In this document: positions 9,521-17,725 of the stretch, in pieces
Layout of the letters: each line of letters begins with the position of its first letter
Position numbering within the stretch: position 1 is the stretch's first letter
NCBI GenBank assembly: GCA_964557955.1
Contig: CAZLCS010000034.1
Coordinates: 1 to 64,000, forward strand
Source of the DNA: JALOOX01 sp964557955
GTDB lineage: Bacteria > Desulfobacterota > Syntrophobacteria > Syntrophobacterales > Syntrophobacteraceae
Direction: 5' to 3'
Length of the DNA: 64,000 bases
The notes under the pieces: model-generated
Told to the model about the DNA's origin: nothing
Databases searched by the model: none
Seen by the model: the letters and a program-made list of their open reading frames with translations, nothing else
Made by a program: the position numbers and the translations under genes

Positions 9521-10004
9521 TCAGATCTCCCAAAGATGAAAGCGGATCGCACAAGAGTCATCACATTGGAGCTCGTTACGGTGACACATCCACATAAACC
9601 AGCGAGTATTCTTACCCAAATGCCACAAAAGAGCAAATCTTAAACTCGTTGCGGGCTGAAGGCATCTACCCCCAAAAATATGCTTCAAAGGCAGAGTTGC
9701 TGTCTGGAGCCGAAACCTCAGGATCTGCCAAGCCCTCCGATTCGTTGGATTCTGCTTGGAACTTCGCCCACGAGTTTTTGCATAAGCCTCGGATCGTTCT
9801 GGTTCTGGGGTAACGGAGTCATGAGCAAATCGGAGGTAAAGGGAATGAAAAATAAATGATGGCCAGTCTATTCATCTCGGTCCATGGTTAGAATTAGAAG
9901 ATGATCAAAATAAATGGATCGATCAAGATTCGATGAGGCCTTGAGATGAACCGGGCGGAGTCAACTGGAATGCATGGCAGGTTCGACGGGATTCATAGAG
10001 AAGT
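9521..10004. other. Intergenic region upstream of phoB, relatively AT-rich
   Basis: About 480 bp between phoB and the SRP RNA. No coding frame with a convincing start or codon use was seen on either strand. It must hold the phoB promoter, but no convincing -35/-10 pair or Pho box could be singled out by eye. It is visibly richer in A and T than the flanking genes. Confidence 0.5.
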
Positions 10005-10275
10005 CCTTGGCCGTGCACCTTGGGTCGAATAGCTCAGAATCTGTGCTGCCCGCCTTCAGGTGCTCGATTAGAGTAAACCACGACACAGCCGTTCATACTT
10101 ACCGCTGCTTCCTTCCGGACCTGACGGGGTTCGTACTCGTCTGTTGCGCGGTGTCCAATGAACACCAGAATTAGAAACAGCCGACCTGAAGCGAATCCTT
10201 CCGAGGGAATTCAGCCCCGCTAAGCGGATTTCGGGTTACAGGGCACCGCTAGCTCCCCGCCTAGCACGACCAAGG
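10005..10275 (-). ncRNA. ffs: Large signal recognition particle RNA with Alu domain
   Basis: RNA component of SRP. The universally conserved S-domain loop is present on the minus strand (GTCAGGTCCGGAAGGAAGCA, about 10104-10123), inside a long helix flanked by GCGCAACAG. Further 5' the RNA carries the Alu-domain signature seen in Bacillus scRNA (GGTGCCCTGTAACCCG and GCGGGGCTGAATTCCC), and its 3' end reads TCGACCCAAGGTGCACGG, also like scRNA. The two ends close into a 12-bp helix (10264-10275 with 10005-10016, one G-U). This makes a molecule of about 270 nt, not the short 4.5S form of enteric bacteria. Ends are inferred from the closing helix. Confidence 0.9.
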
Positions 10276-10326
10276 GGATTGGCAGATCGACATCCACAGT
10301 CTCGATATCACAAATTTGCCGGCCGA

Positions 10327-11169
10327 TCAACGGGATTGCATCGAATGCTGTTCGGGCAAAGGCTTGCCCAGCGCCTGTGTGTCGGGAAGGAACCGACAGT
10401 GGCTGCCGGGCATATTCAAGAGACTTCGCAGGGTGGGGCGACTCCACCCCCGCATCAGATGCTGCCACCCGCCCAAATAGACAGCGCACGTCGGGGAGAG
10501 GGCGTGAAGGGCAGTCCAGATACGGCGTGCGAGATAATGCTCCCTCCGATCCCACCACAAATCCCATCGGCTCTCGACGGTGCGGGTCCACAATTCTCCT
10601 GCCTCCTGATCTCCTGTCAGAACCTTGCGTGCCAAAAAAGTGCTGAGTTCATGCTCCCTGGGAATACCGGGGGACGACAGCAGCAAGCGGATGTTCTGGA
10701 CCGAGATCATCTCGGGCCAGGATGCAAGCCAATGCCTGCTGAGCTCCGACGCATCACAGAGGACCAGCTTGGAGCCATGAGCGCGTGCAAACCGCCTGGC
10801 CGCACGGTACTCAAAAGGGAGGCAGATCTGTCTTCGTATGCGGACCACGGCGGGATGGCGGAGACCGTCACGCCGAGCCAGTCTCAGGTCCCGGGACGCC
10901 TTGGAGACATTTGCTGAAAGCATCTTCAGCAGCTCCCGCTGTTTCGCTGCTCTGAACGAGCGGCCATAGGGACTCAGTTCAATCAGAATGAGATCTGGTT
11001 GAAGAGACCCCAGCAGAGTGCTGATGCGTCTGAAACCCTCCGCATCGCCGTGATCGACCCCCACCAGGAGAAGCCGCTTCAGAATCGCAGAAGCCCCCAG
11101 TTCGTGCGGTGGGAGATGAAAGCCGCTCGAACCACATCTCGATAATCGTACAATATTTGCCGAGCGCAA
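10327..11169 (-). CDS. TraB/PrgY-like protein of unknown function
   Basis: 280-residue protein with features of the TraB/GumN-like fold: an N-terminal LLLVGVDHGD segment, a strand-acidic motif PDLILIELSPYGRSFR, a central Arg-rich helical region, and a late DRREHYLARRI followed by VYLGGWQHLMRG. In TraB proteins the equivalent Glu, Arg and His residues form a putative metal or active site. The start is a TTG preceded by GAGGA and is uncertain. It sits 30 bp after a HAD phosphatase gene on the same strand and about 50 bp before the SRP RNA. Function unknown; a peptidase-like or inhibitor-binding role is only a possibility. Confidence 0.6.
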   Translation of the reverse strand: MRSANIVRLSRCGSSGFHLPPHELGASAILKRLLLVGVDHGDAEGFRRISTLLGSLQPDLILIELSPYGRSFRAAKQRELLKMLSANVSKASRDLRLARRDGLRHPAVVRIRRQICLPFEYRAARRFARAHGSKLVLCDASELSRHWLASWPEMISVQNIRLLLSSPGIPREHELSTFLARKVLTGDQEAGELWTRTVESRWDLWWDRREHYLARRIWTALHALSPTCAVYLGGWQHLMRGWSRPTLRSLLNMPGSHCRFLPDTQALGKPLPEQHSMQSR

Positions 11170-11199
11170 TGAGTCCTCGGGCGCGGTCCCAGTACCGGT

Positions 11200-11898
11200 T
11201 CAGATTATGGGATAGAGCTCGTTGAAATGACTGATGTGAAAAGTCGCCGACAGCGACGGATTCTTGTAAGCTGCGAAGCAAACCCCCGTCGAAGCCGCCA
11301 GGGCCTCGTCCACCTGAGAATCCCCCACATACAGGACCTGGTCGGGACTCACCTGGAAAGCTTTCAGAATCCTTTCCATGGACTCGGGGTGTGGCTTGGG
11401 AAAACGGACATCGGATGCAGAAACCACGAGATCGAAATACTGCTCGAGGCTGAAGTGGGCCAGAACCTCGCGCGTGGACACTGTCCGATTGGTGGCCATG
11501 GCTATGCGGTGAGTGTTCCGGGCAGATGCCAGGAATTCCACCAAGCCGGGTTCGAGTTTGAGGTACACGTTGAATGCCTTGAAATCGATGGTCTGAGTGT
11601 AATCCCATGCCTTCCGAAAATCCAGCGCCTCAGGGAGCAGAAAGTGAAGCGACTCTTGGACCGGATGCATGTGAATGAAGTCTTGTTGATCGGGGCGCAC
11701 GGGAGGACGACCGATGACGTGCAGTATGTGGGAATAGAAGCGCGTGTTGGCTTCGCGCGAGTCAAAGAGGACTCCGTCGCAGTCGAAAACGAGCACCTGA
11801 AATGCGTTGCACTTCGCCGCAGCATCGGAGCCGTTGTCCGCGACAGACCGTCGGCGGCTCACAACCTTGGAGTTGCATGGGTTCATGGTCGAGGTCAT
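11200..11898 (-). CDS. HAD-family phosphatase (phosphoglycolate phosphatase-like)
   Basis: Soluble haloacid dehalogenase-type hydrolase (232 aa). Motif I is FDCDGVLFDS with the nucleophilic and acid/base Asp pair, motif II TNRTVST, motif III Lys in FPKPHPESM, and motif IV VGDSQVDEALA. A helical cap domain lies between motifs I and II, the C1 arrangement of phosphoglycolate phosphatase and beta-phosphoglucomutase relatives. The start at 11898 follows GGAGAAAGGA; the much longer frame upstream is antisense to nadB. It is divergent from nadB with 141 bp between. The substrate cannot be assigned. Confidence 0.82.
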   Translation of the reverse strand: MTSTMNPCNSKVVSRRRSVADNGSDAAAKCNAFQVLVFDCDGVLFDSREANTRFYSHILHVIGRPPVRPDQQDFIHMHPVQESLHFLLPEALDFRKAWDYTQTIDFKAFNVYLKLEPGLVEFLASARNTHRIAMATNRTVSTREVLAHFSLEQYFDLVVSASDVRFPKPHPESMERILKAFQVSPDQVLYVGDSQVDEALAASTGVCFAAYKNPSLSATFHISHFNELYPII

Positions 11899-12039
11899 TC
11901 CTTTCTCCGGCCGTTTCTGGTCACCTTTACATACGGTAAGTAATCGAATAGAGTGCCGGGTGTCAAGGAAACCGGGTCTCCAGCGCATGGAGCGACATCC
12001 CGAGAAGCCAGTCATCACTCTAACCATGGGAAGAGTGCA

Positions 12040-13716
12040 ATGGAACACCAGTACGATTTTTTGGTCATTGGAAGCGGAATTGCAGGACTCAGCTTTGCCC
12101 TCAGGGCTGCCCGCCATGGAACCGTGGCCATCGTGACCAAGAAGGACAAGCTTGAGACGAGCACCAACTACGCCCAGGGAGGTATCGCCAGCGTACTGGG
12201 GCGTGACGACTCGTTTCCGCTGCATATCGAGGATACGCTCAATGCGGGAGACGGCCTCTGTCATCCGGATGTTGTGGAGCATGTGGTGCGCTCGGGTCCT
12301 GAGCGCATTCTGGAACTGGCCGAATACGGAGTCCCATTCAACCGAAGTCCCGTCGAGGGGTTGGAATTCGACCTTGGACGCGAAGGAGGGCACAGCCGAA
12401 ATCGAATCGTGCATGCTCACGATATGACGGGCCAGGCCGTGGAAAAGGCTCTCATCAGTGCGGCGGAATCCAATACCAATATCCACATTTATGAGAATCA
12501 CCTGGCCCTGGATCTGATTGTGGAGCACTTCGCCATCAAGGCCGGCTCCATCGCCGTACGTCATCGCGATGTCTGCTGGGGGGCTTACGTGCTCGACAGC
12601 GCCCATCAGGATCTGCACACCTTTCTGGCCCATGCCGTGGTGCTCTGCACAGGGGGGGCGGGAAAAGTCTACATCTATACCAGCAACCCGGATGTGGCCA
12701 CAGGAGACGGAATGGCCATGGCCTACCGGGCCGGGGCCTGTCTGGCCAACATGGAGTTCGTCCAATTTCACCCGACCTGTCTGTACCACCCCCATGCCAA
12801 GAATTTCCTGATCTCCGAAGCGGTCCGGGGAGAAGGAGGAAGGCTCATCGACCGTCGGGGGAAGGCCTTCATGGAGAAATACCATCCTCTCAAAGACCTG
12901 GCTTTCAGGGATATCGTGGCACGGGCCATCGACACCGAGATGAAGCAGTCGGGGGACGATTGCGTCTTCCTGGATATCACTCATCGGGACCCGGATTTCC
13001 TGAAGACCCGGTTTCCAAACATCTACCAGAAATGTCTCCTCCTGGGTATCGACATCACCAAAGATCCCATACCCGTTGTCCCAGCGGCTCACTACCTCTG
13101 CGGAGGGATTGTTGCCGATCGCTTTGGCCGGGCGACCCTCGAAAACCTGTATGCCATAGGGGAGTGTGCATGCACGGGTCTTCACGGCGCCAACCGGCTC
13201 GCCAGCAACTCTCTCCTGGAAGCCATGGTCTTCGCCTATGAAGCCGCCCAACAATGCGGCGAAAAGATCCGTGAATGGCGCTCGCGAGAATTGCCTCAGA
13301 TTCCCCCGTGCCCCATTCCTGTGGAGCAGCCTAACTCATCCCAAAGCGAGATGGTTCTCATTGCTCACAACTGGGACATCATTCGCAGACTCATGTGGAA
13401 CTACGTGGGCATTGTGCGAACCGATAAAAGACTGGCCCTCGCCCTGACGCATATCCGCCAGATCCGAATGGAAATCCGGGAGCATCTCCCCAATATCCCA
13501 TTGAGCAACGACCTGGTGGAGCTGCAGGATCTGGCACTGGTAGCCGAGCTGATCATTCGGTGTGCTTTACAGAGGAAGGAGAGCCGGGGGCTGCACTACA
13601 ACCTGGATCACCCGAGGAAAGACGATGATGCATGCCGGCACGACACCATCGTGAGGAGACGGCAGGCCGAAGACCCTCGAGGCATCGTGACGCCTGCCAA
13701 TACCATCACACATTAG
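12040..13716 (+). CDS. nadB: L-aspartate oxidase
   Basis: FAD enzyme (558 aa) that oxidises L-aspartate to iminoaspartate, the first step of NAD biosynthesis, normally handing the product to NadA. The N-terminal dinucleotide fold is VIGSGIAGLSFALRAA, followed by the flavoprotein segment TNYAQGGIASV, the catalytic region GREGGHSRNRIVHAHD, EFVQFHPTCLY, VRGEGGRLID, and the FAD-distal GLHGANRLASNSLLE motif. Length is normal for NadB, and the last 100 residues form the usual helical bundle. ATG 12040 is preceded by GGAAGAG. In anaerobes fumarate may replace oxygen as acceptor. nadA and nadC are not in view. Confidence 0.93.
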   Translation: MEHQYDFLVIGSGIAGLSFALRAARHGTVAIVTKKDKLETSTNYAQGGIASVLGRDDSFPLHIEDTLNAGDGLCHPDVVEHVVRSGPERILELAEYGVPFNRSPVEGLEFDLGREGGHSRNRIVHAHDMTGQAVEKALISAAESNTNIHIYENHLALDLIVEHFAIKAGSIAVRHRDVCWGAYVLDSAHQDLHTFLAHAVVLCTGGAGKVYIYTSNPDVATGDGMAMAYRAGACLANMEFVQFHPTCLYHPHAKNFLISEAVRGEGGRLIDRRGKAFMEKYHPLKDLAFRDIVARAIDTEMKQSGDDCVFLDITHRDPDFLKTRFPNIYQKCLLLGIDITKDPIPVVPAAHYLCGGIVADRFGRATLENLYAIGECACTGLHGANRLASNSLLEAMVFAYEAAQQCGEKIREWRSRELPQIPPCPIPVEQPNSSQSEMVLIAHNWDIIRRLMWNYVGIVRTDKRLALALTHIRQIRMEIREHLPNIPLSNDLVELQDLALVAELIIRCALQRKESRGLHYNLDHPRKDDDACRHDTIVRRRQAEDPRGIVTPANTITH

Positions 13717-13781
13717 GAGATGGCGGAGAAAGCTCCTGCCGGGCCGCCATCTCCCCGTGGAGAAACCGCTCTGCCACGGGG
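13716..13781. terminator. Two tandem hairpins between convergent genes
   Basis: Immediately after the nadB stop lies a perfect 11-bp inverted repeat (13716-13726 with 13744-13754), followed by a second 8-bp hairpin CCCCGTGG/CCACGGGG (13753-13760 with 13774-13781). No T-tract follows on the plus strand. They sit between convergent genes, so a bidirectional transcription stop is likely. Confidence 0.6.
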
Positions 13782-13837
13782 AGTCAACTCCCAGAACGTC
13801 TTACGCGGTCGATTGCACTGATCTCACTCAGTGATCT

Positions 13838-14266
13838 TCACCGGCTTGCGGTGGTTTCAAAGGGCTCTGCGTCCAGAATGGCGCTGGCCGGCGCCTCAAG
13901 AAGAGGCGGGCGGTGGGATTGCTCGATTTTCATGGTGAAAACCCCCCCCATGAAACTGAGCTCGAGGTTCTTGTCCGAAAGGTCAACGCGCGAGAAGGCC
14001 TCGCGCACCTTCTCCAGCTTCTGCTTCGTCTTCCGATAGACGTACAAGAGCCCCCATGCTCCGGCGGCAAAAGCGGCGATAAACATCCACATCGGGGTGG
14101 CCAGTACCTGGCCGATCACCATGATGCCGGCCAGTATACCGAAAACGATGAATATCTGAATCCCGAGTATCAAATAAAGGTAGAGCACACCACGGTTCAA
14201 CAGCGGATCACGCTCCGAGTCCTGCTCAGTGTTCTTCCGTTCGCCAAAAAGGTCCTTGAGCCGCAT
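13838..14266 (-). CDS. Small membrane protein, second gene of an unknown pair
   Basis: 142-residue protein with two hydrophobic segments (about residues 27-48 and 55-75). A charged amphipathic helix (RKTKQKLEKVREAF) follows, then a short C-terminal domain ending in a Pro/Ala-rich tail. ATG 14266 follows AGAGGACAAACCC directly after the stop of the upstream gene, so the two are co-transcribed. I do not recognise the family. The pair lies just downstream of qrc but is separated from it by about 400 bp. Confidence 0.65.
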   Translation of the reverse strand: MRLKDLFGERKNTEQDSERDPLLNRGVLYLYLILGIQIFIVFGILAGIMVIGQVLATPMWMFIAAFAAGAWGLLYVYRKTKQKLEKVREAFSRVDLSDKNLELSFMGGVFTMKIEQSHRPPLLEAPASAILDAEPFETTASR

Positions 14267-14279
14267 GGGTTTGTCCTCT

Positions 14280-15086
14280 TCACAGTGATCCCGGCCCATC
14301 GGTCACGGGTTCCTCTGCCTCCTTCACGGGGCTCGGCAGCAGGGGCGCCGGTTCGGTTCGGGCCAGGAGTTGAGTTTCGATTCGATACTTCTCGATGTTG
14401 AACTGGTTTTCGAGCATCTGCTTCGACAATCGGTACCGCAGGTAGATGATCCACGTGATGATGATGGCCAGGAAAACCGACGCTCCAAGGAAAAACCACT
14501 TGTACTCACGGACGGCGGCCAAACTGACTTTTGCAAAGTCCTGAAGAAAATTTGGGACTATCCAGAACATGAGAACAGACATCAGGACCAGGAACCCAAG
14601 ATGGAAGACATTGAAACGGTGGAACGACTGGTAAAGGGTGCCGATCCGATTCTGTTTTCCGGTTCCGTCTCCGGAAAGGTCTGCCGATTCATGTTCATCC
14701 CCGTACAACAGCGCGAGATAGACCTTGACCAGGAAGGAAACCAGCAGTATCAGCCCAATGGGAATCCCGACCGCAGCGGTGAGCCAGGCACGAAAAGGAA
14801 AAGGAAGGGTTTCCGTGTGCAGCTGCATGCGGTAGTTCTGAATGGGACCGTGGTTGTTCTCAAAGACGAGCTTTTCATAGCTGGAGAGGGCGCTGCCTGA
14901 GGTTTCGAAGACCTTGTTGCCCTCTGAATCCAGAACGACGGTGCGGGACTTGTTGCCTGCCTGGCTCGCGGCGCCAAGATAAATCAAAAGCTCCAACATC
15001 AGAAAGGCCAGAACGCTGACAGCGAGCACTATCTTAAGATAGCGCCTGCCTTCAAACACATCCAGAAGACGAACCTTTTGTGACAT
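14280..15086 (-). CDS. Membrane protein of unknown function, first gene of a pair
   Basis: 268-residue integral membrane protein. It has a first helix near residues 20-40 and an extracytoplasmic domain (about 45-110, with VVLDSEGNKVFETSGSA). Three more helices follow near 115-140, 175-197 and 212-235, then a cytoplasmic amphipathic coiled helix (LRYRLSKQMLENQFNIEKY) and a Pro/Glu tail. The single exported domain and long cytosolic helix resemble a small sensor or scaffold, but no enzymatic motif is visible. Start MSQKVRL is chosen over upstream ATGs by GGGAG proximity. Family not recognised. Confidence 0.65.
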   Translation of the reverse strand: MSQKVRLLDVFEGRRYLKIVLAVSVLAFLMLELLIYLGAASQAGNKSRTVVLDSEGNKVFETSGSALSSYEKLVFENNHGPIQNYRMQLHTETLPFPFRAWLTAAVGIPIGLILLVSFLVKVYLALLYGDEHESADLSGDGTGKQNRIGTLYQSFHRFNVFHLGFLVLMSVLMFWIVPNFLQDFAKVSLAAVREYKWFFLGASVFLAIIITWIIYLRYRLSKQMLENQFNIEKYRIETQLLARTEPAPLLPSPVKEAEEPVTDGPGSL

Positions 15087-15481
15087 AGCTCCCAATTCGC
15101 AATGCATCCCAACAGGAAATTCAAAATTATGCACAAGCTATCATCGGGCCATCGGGGTGTCAAACGAAAAGCTCCCCGGCTGAAGGGGGCCTTTACGGGG
15201 CCAGAGCTGGTCGCCAACCCCTTCCCGTGCTTTGTGCTGCCCAATTCCGTCATTGTGATATGACCCTCGTGAGGGTCAAACGGCTACCATCCTATCTTAT
15301 CCCGGCCACGATCTTTTTCAAGGAAATAGGCGTCACTCTCCCCTGGAACTCTCCCCATGCTTGAGTGCGAAACGCAACGAGCGCCTCTGCTCCATGCAGA
15401 TGCGCCCGCCGTATCGTGTCGCGCGTGCGGATTGCTCCTTCGGAAAGGAACGAATCCTCCCGGGAAGGGGAGCTCAGCCAC
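15087..15481. other. Intergenic region with an 18-bp palindrome
   Basis: About 395 bp between the unknown membrane pair and qrcD. It contains a near-perfect inverted repeat, TGACCCTC-GT-GAGGGTCA, at 15261-15278, and a GC-rich segment around 15160-15215. The palindrome may be the end of the qrc transcript or an operator for the membrane pair (about 175 bp upstream of 15086). No gene was recognised. Confidence 0.45.
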
Positions 15482-16726
15482 CTAGGCCGGGTTCAATTGC
15501 TTTTCCCTGGGGAAAAGGGGGAGGTAGCGATAAGAGAGAGAGATGACCAGGGTGCAGTAAGCCAGCATCGCAATGCCCGGCGCCCACTCATAAACCGTCG
15601 GCACGTATACCTGCCAGCGATCGAACGGCATCACCGGAATAGCGATGGCCTGGACCGTCATGACAAAACGGTTGATGACAATTCCCGTGCAGTCGAGAAA
15701 GAATGCACCGAAAAGAATGACATCACTCTTCCTGGCCTGGGGAATATTGAGCACTACGGCCGGAATCAACCCGCAGATCAAGATCTCCATGACGAGCAGC
15801 CATATGCCGTAAGGTGCCTTGTAGAAATCCGTCAGGCTGAGTCCGAAGCTTGGAGCCATGACGAGAGCCCAGTACAGGGTGTCGATGATTTTGAGCGTGA
15901 TATAAAAGAGCAGCAACCCGCCCACGATCTTTGCCAGAAGCTCATAAACGCTCCGGTCCACCAGCTTCTTGCGCGTCACGGCTTCCATGGCGCGACAAAC
16001 GAGCGCCGTGAATGCCGGGCCTGAAGCAATGGCCGACAAAATGAACAGGAAGAAGGTCCAGGGCCAAACGAAAAAGCCGGTCCGATAGGCGAACGGCCTG
16101 GCAAAAAGCACTCCGGCGACTCCTCCCAGGGATCCCTGGTGGAAGAAGCTCAGGAAAGTGCCGGTGAGGGCAAAGATAGCCATAAGTTCATGGAGAGTGT
16201 GGCCGAAAGTGTGCACCGATTTGATGGCGCTCAGCTTGCGGTTCTCGAGAACGATCGGCACATACTCGATGACAAGCACAATGGCGTAACAGGAGATGCA
16301 GAAAATGACTTCAGTCAGCATCGAGTGAACATTGGCGTGCCAGTATCCGAACCAGCCCCTCAGGGGTTGGCCGATCTCCAGAAGGAGAACCGCCAAAGCC
16401 CCCGTGTAACAGACGAAGCCGACGATGACGGCCAGGTTGATGATCTTGTGCAGCTCCTTCAGTGCGGGGAAGTATCGGGACAGTCCGTAATAGAGGAATC
16501 CGGAGAAAAATGCACCCGCACCCAGAGCGATAATGGCGAGGTCTATGGTGATGTAAAAGCCGAACCCGAAGTAATCGTTGAGGCCGGTCACGTTGAGTGC
16601 TTGAAGAAGCACAACGGCTCCTGCGTAAACCCCCCATCCGATGATTGCCAGGAGAACCAGCACCCATAACCCGAATACCGGCAGCGGGCAGCGTTTCAGG
16701 CCCTCAGGAATTAACGCTTGATCCAT
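15482..16726 (-). CDS. qrcD: Menaquinone reductase Qrc, NrfD-like membrane subunit
   Basis: Polytopic inner-membrane subunit (414 aa) of the NrfD/PsrC family with about ten hydrophobic helices. In Qrc it binds menaquinone and anchors the complex. Family features include the N-terminal GWGVYAGAVVLLQ segment, GAGAFFSGFLYYG, the His-containing helix GHTLHELMAIFALTGTFLSF, and FDRWQVYVPTVYEW near the C terminus. GAGGGGAAGAG precedes the ATG. It is the last gene of the qrcABCD cluster, 71 bp after qrcC. Confidence 0.92.
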   Translation of the reverse strand: MDQALIPEGLKRCPLPVFGLWVLVLLAIIGWGVYAGAVVLLQALNVTGLNDYFGFGFYITIDLAIIALGAGAFFSGFLYYGLSRYFPALKELHKIINLAVIVGFVCYTGALAVLLLEIGQPLRGWFGYWHANVHSMLTEVIFCISCYAIVLVIEYVPIVLENRKLSAIKSVHTFGHTLHELMAIFALTGTFLSFFHQGSLGGVAGVLFARPFAYRTGFFVWPWTFFLFILSAIASGPAFTALVCRAMEAVTRKKLVDRSVYELLAKIVGGLLLFYITLKIIDTLYWALVMAPSFGLSLTDFYKAPYGIWLLVMEILICGLIPAVVLNIPQARKSDVILFGAFFLDCTGIVINRFVMTVQAIAIPVMPFDRWQVYVPTVYEWAPGIAMLAYCTLVISLSYRYLPLFPREKQLNPA

Positions 16727-16797
16727 TCTCTTCCCCTCGTTTAGTCGTCAAAACGTTGATGGTGCGCGACGGGCATTCAATCAGGACCTTCGACCCA

Positions 16798-17547
16798 CTA
16801 TGCATTGTCAGACAGCTTATGAACCCATTGATACTTGCTCAGGTAGTAGACTTTGGGCTCCGTGTTGAGCTTGGCCAGGATTCGAAAAGCCCTGGGGTCC
16901 TTAGCCAGTTTGGCCACTTCACTTTTGGGATCCATCAAGTTTCCAAAGGTGATCGCCCTGGTGGGGCAGGCATCGGCACATGCCGGGGTGTAGGTGACCG
17001 TATCGGGGTCCTGGCCTTCATGGTAGGCTCGAGTTCGGGCCTTGAGAAGGCGCTGATGGCAAAATGTGCACTTCTCCACGACACCGCGCATTCTGGGGCT
17101 GACTTCCGGGCTGAGCATCTGCTCCATGGGTTTGGGCCAGGACGGATCCCACCAGTTGAAATCGCGGGCATGATAGGGGCAAGCCACAATACAATACCGA
17201 CAGCCGATGCAGCGAGGATAAATGTGAGTCACAATACCATTGTTCTCGTCCCGTGTGGTGGCGTTGACAGGGCAGACGAAGGTGCAGGGCGAGTGGTGGG
17301 GCGAGTCACAATGCATGCATGGCCTGGGAAGGTAGGCAAACTGGTATTCGGGGTAATCTTTCCCGTTCTCCAACTTGTAGATCTCCATCCAGGTGATGGA
17401 TCGCAGCTTATCCGATTCGTCGGTTCGGAAGGATATGTTGTTTTCAGCCTGACAGGCTACGCTGCAAGCCATGCAGCCCGTACACTTATCCAAGTCGATC
17501 ACCATTCCAAATCGAACCCCGGATTGTGCATGTCCCTGATCACTCAC
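16798..17547 (-). CDS. qrcC: Menaquinone reductase Qrc, iron-sulfur subunit
   Basis: Periplasm-facing ferredoxin-like subunit (249 aa) of the DmsB/NrfC type that conducts electrons between QrcB and QrcD. Four cysteine groups are visible: CTGCMACSVACQ, CMHCDSPHHSPCTFVCPVNA, CIGCRYCIVACPYHA, and CTFC paired with CADACPTRA, enough for four clusters. The GTG at 17547 (MSDQGHAQ) is preferred because AAGGGGGT lies before it; a TTG at 17577 would add ten residues. No signal peptide is visible, consistent with export alongside the Tat-bearing QrcB. Confidence 0.92.
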   Translation of the reverse strand: MSDQGHAQSGVRFGMVIDLDKCTGCMACSVACQAENNISFRTDESDKLRSITWMEIYKLENGKDYPEYQFAYLPRPCMHCDSPHHSPCTFVCPVNATTRDENNGIVTHIYPRCIGCRYCIVACPYHARDFNWWDPSWPKPMEQMLSPEVSPRMRGVVEKCTFCHQRLLKARTRAYHEGQDPDTVTYTPACADACPTRAITFGNLMDPKSEVAKLAKDPRAFRILAKLNTEPKVYYLSKYQWVHKLSDNA

Positions 17548-17725
17548 GGATGACCCCCTTATTGGCAGTGTTTTCAATCACCCAACCGGGCTCAGGCTGT
17601 GGTCGTTGCGGCCTTGGCCTGCTTGAATCCCTGGTGCTGATCGCTTTGCATATGGCGAGCCTCGGGACGACCCGGCGCAGAGCGCCAAAAGTCACCTCGA
17701 CATACCCGGAGAACGCTTGGGCGTC

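Noticed and set aside
11899..13254. N-terminal extension of the HAD phosphatase by 452 codons
   Set aside because: The extension is antisense to nadB; the HAD motifs begin about 32 residues after the chosen start.
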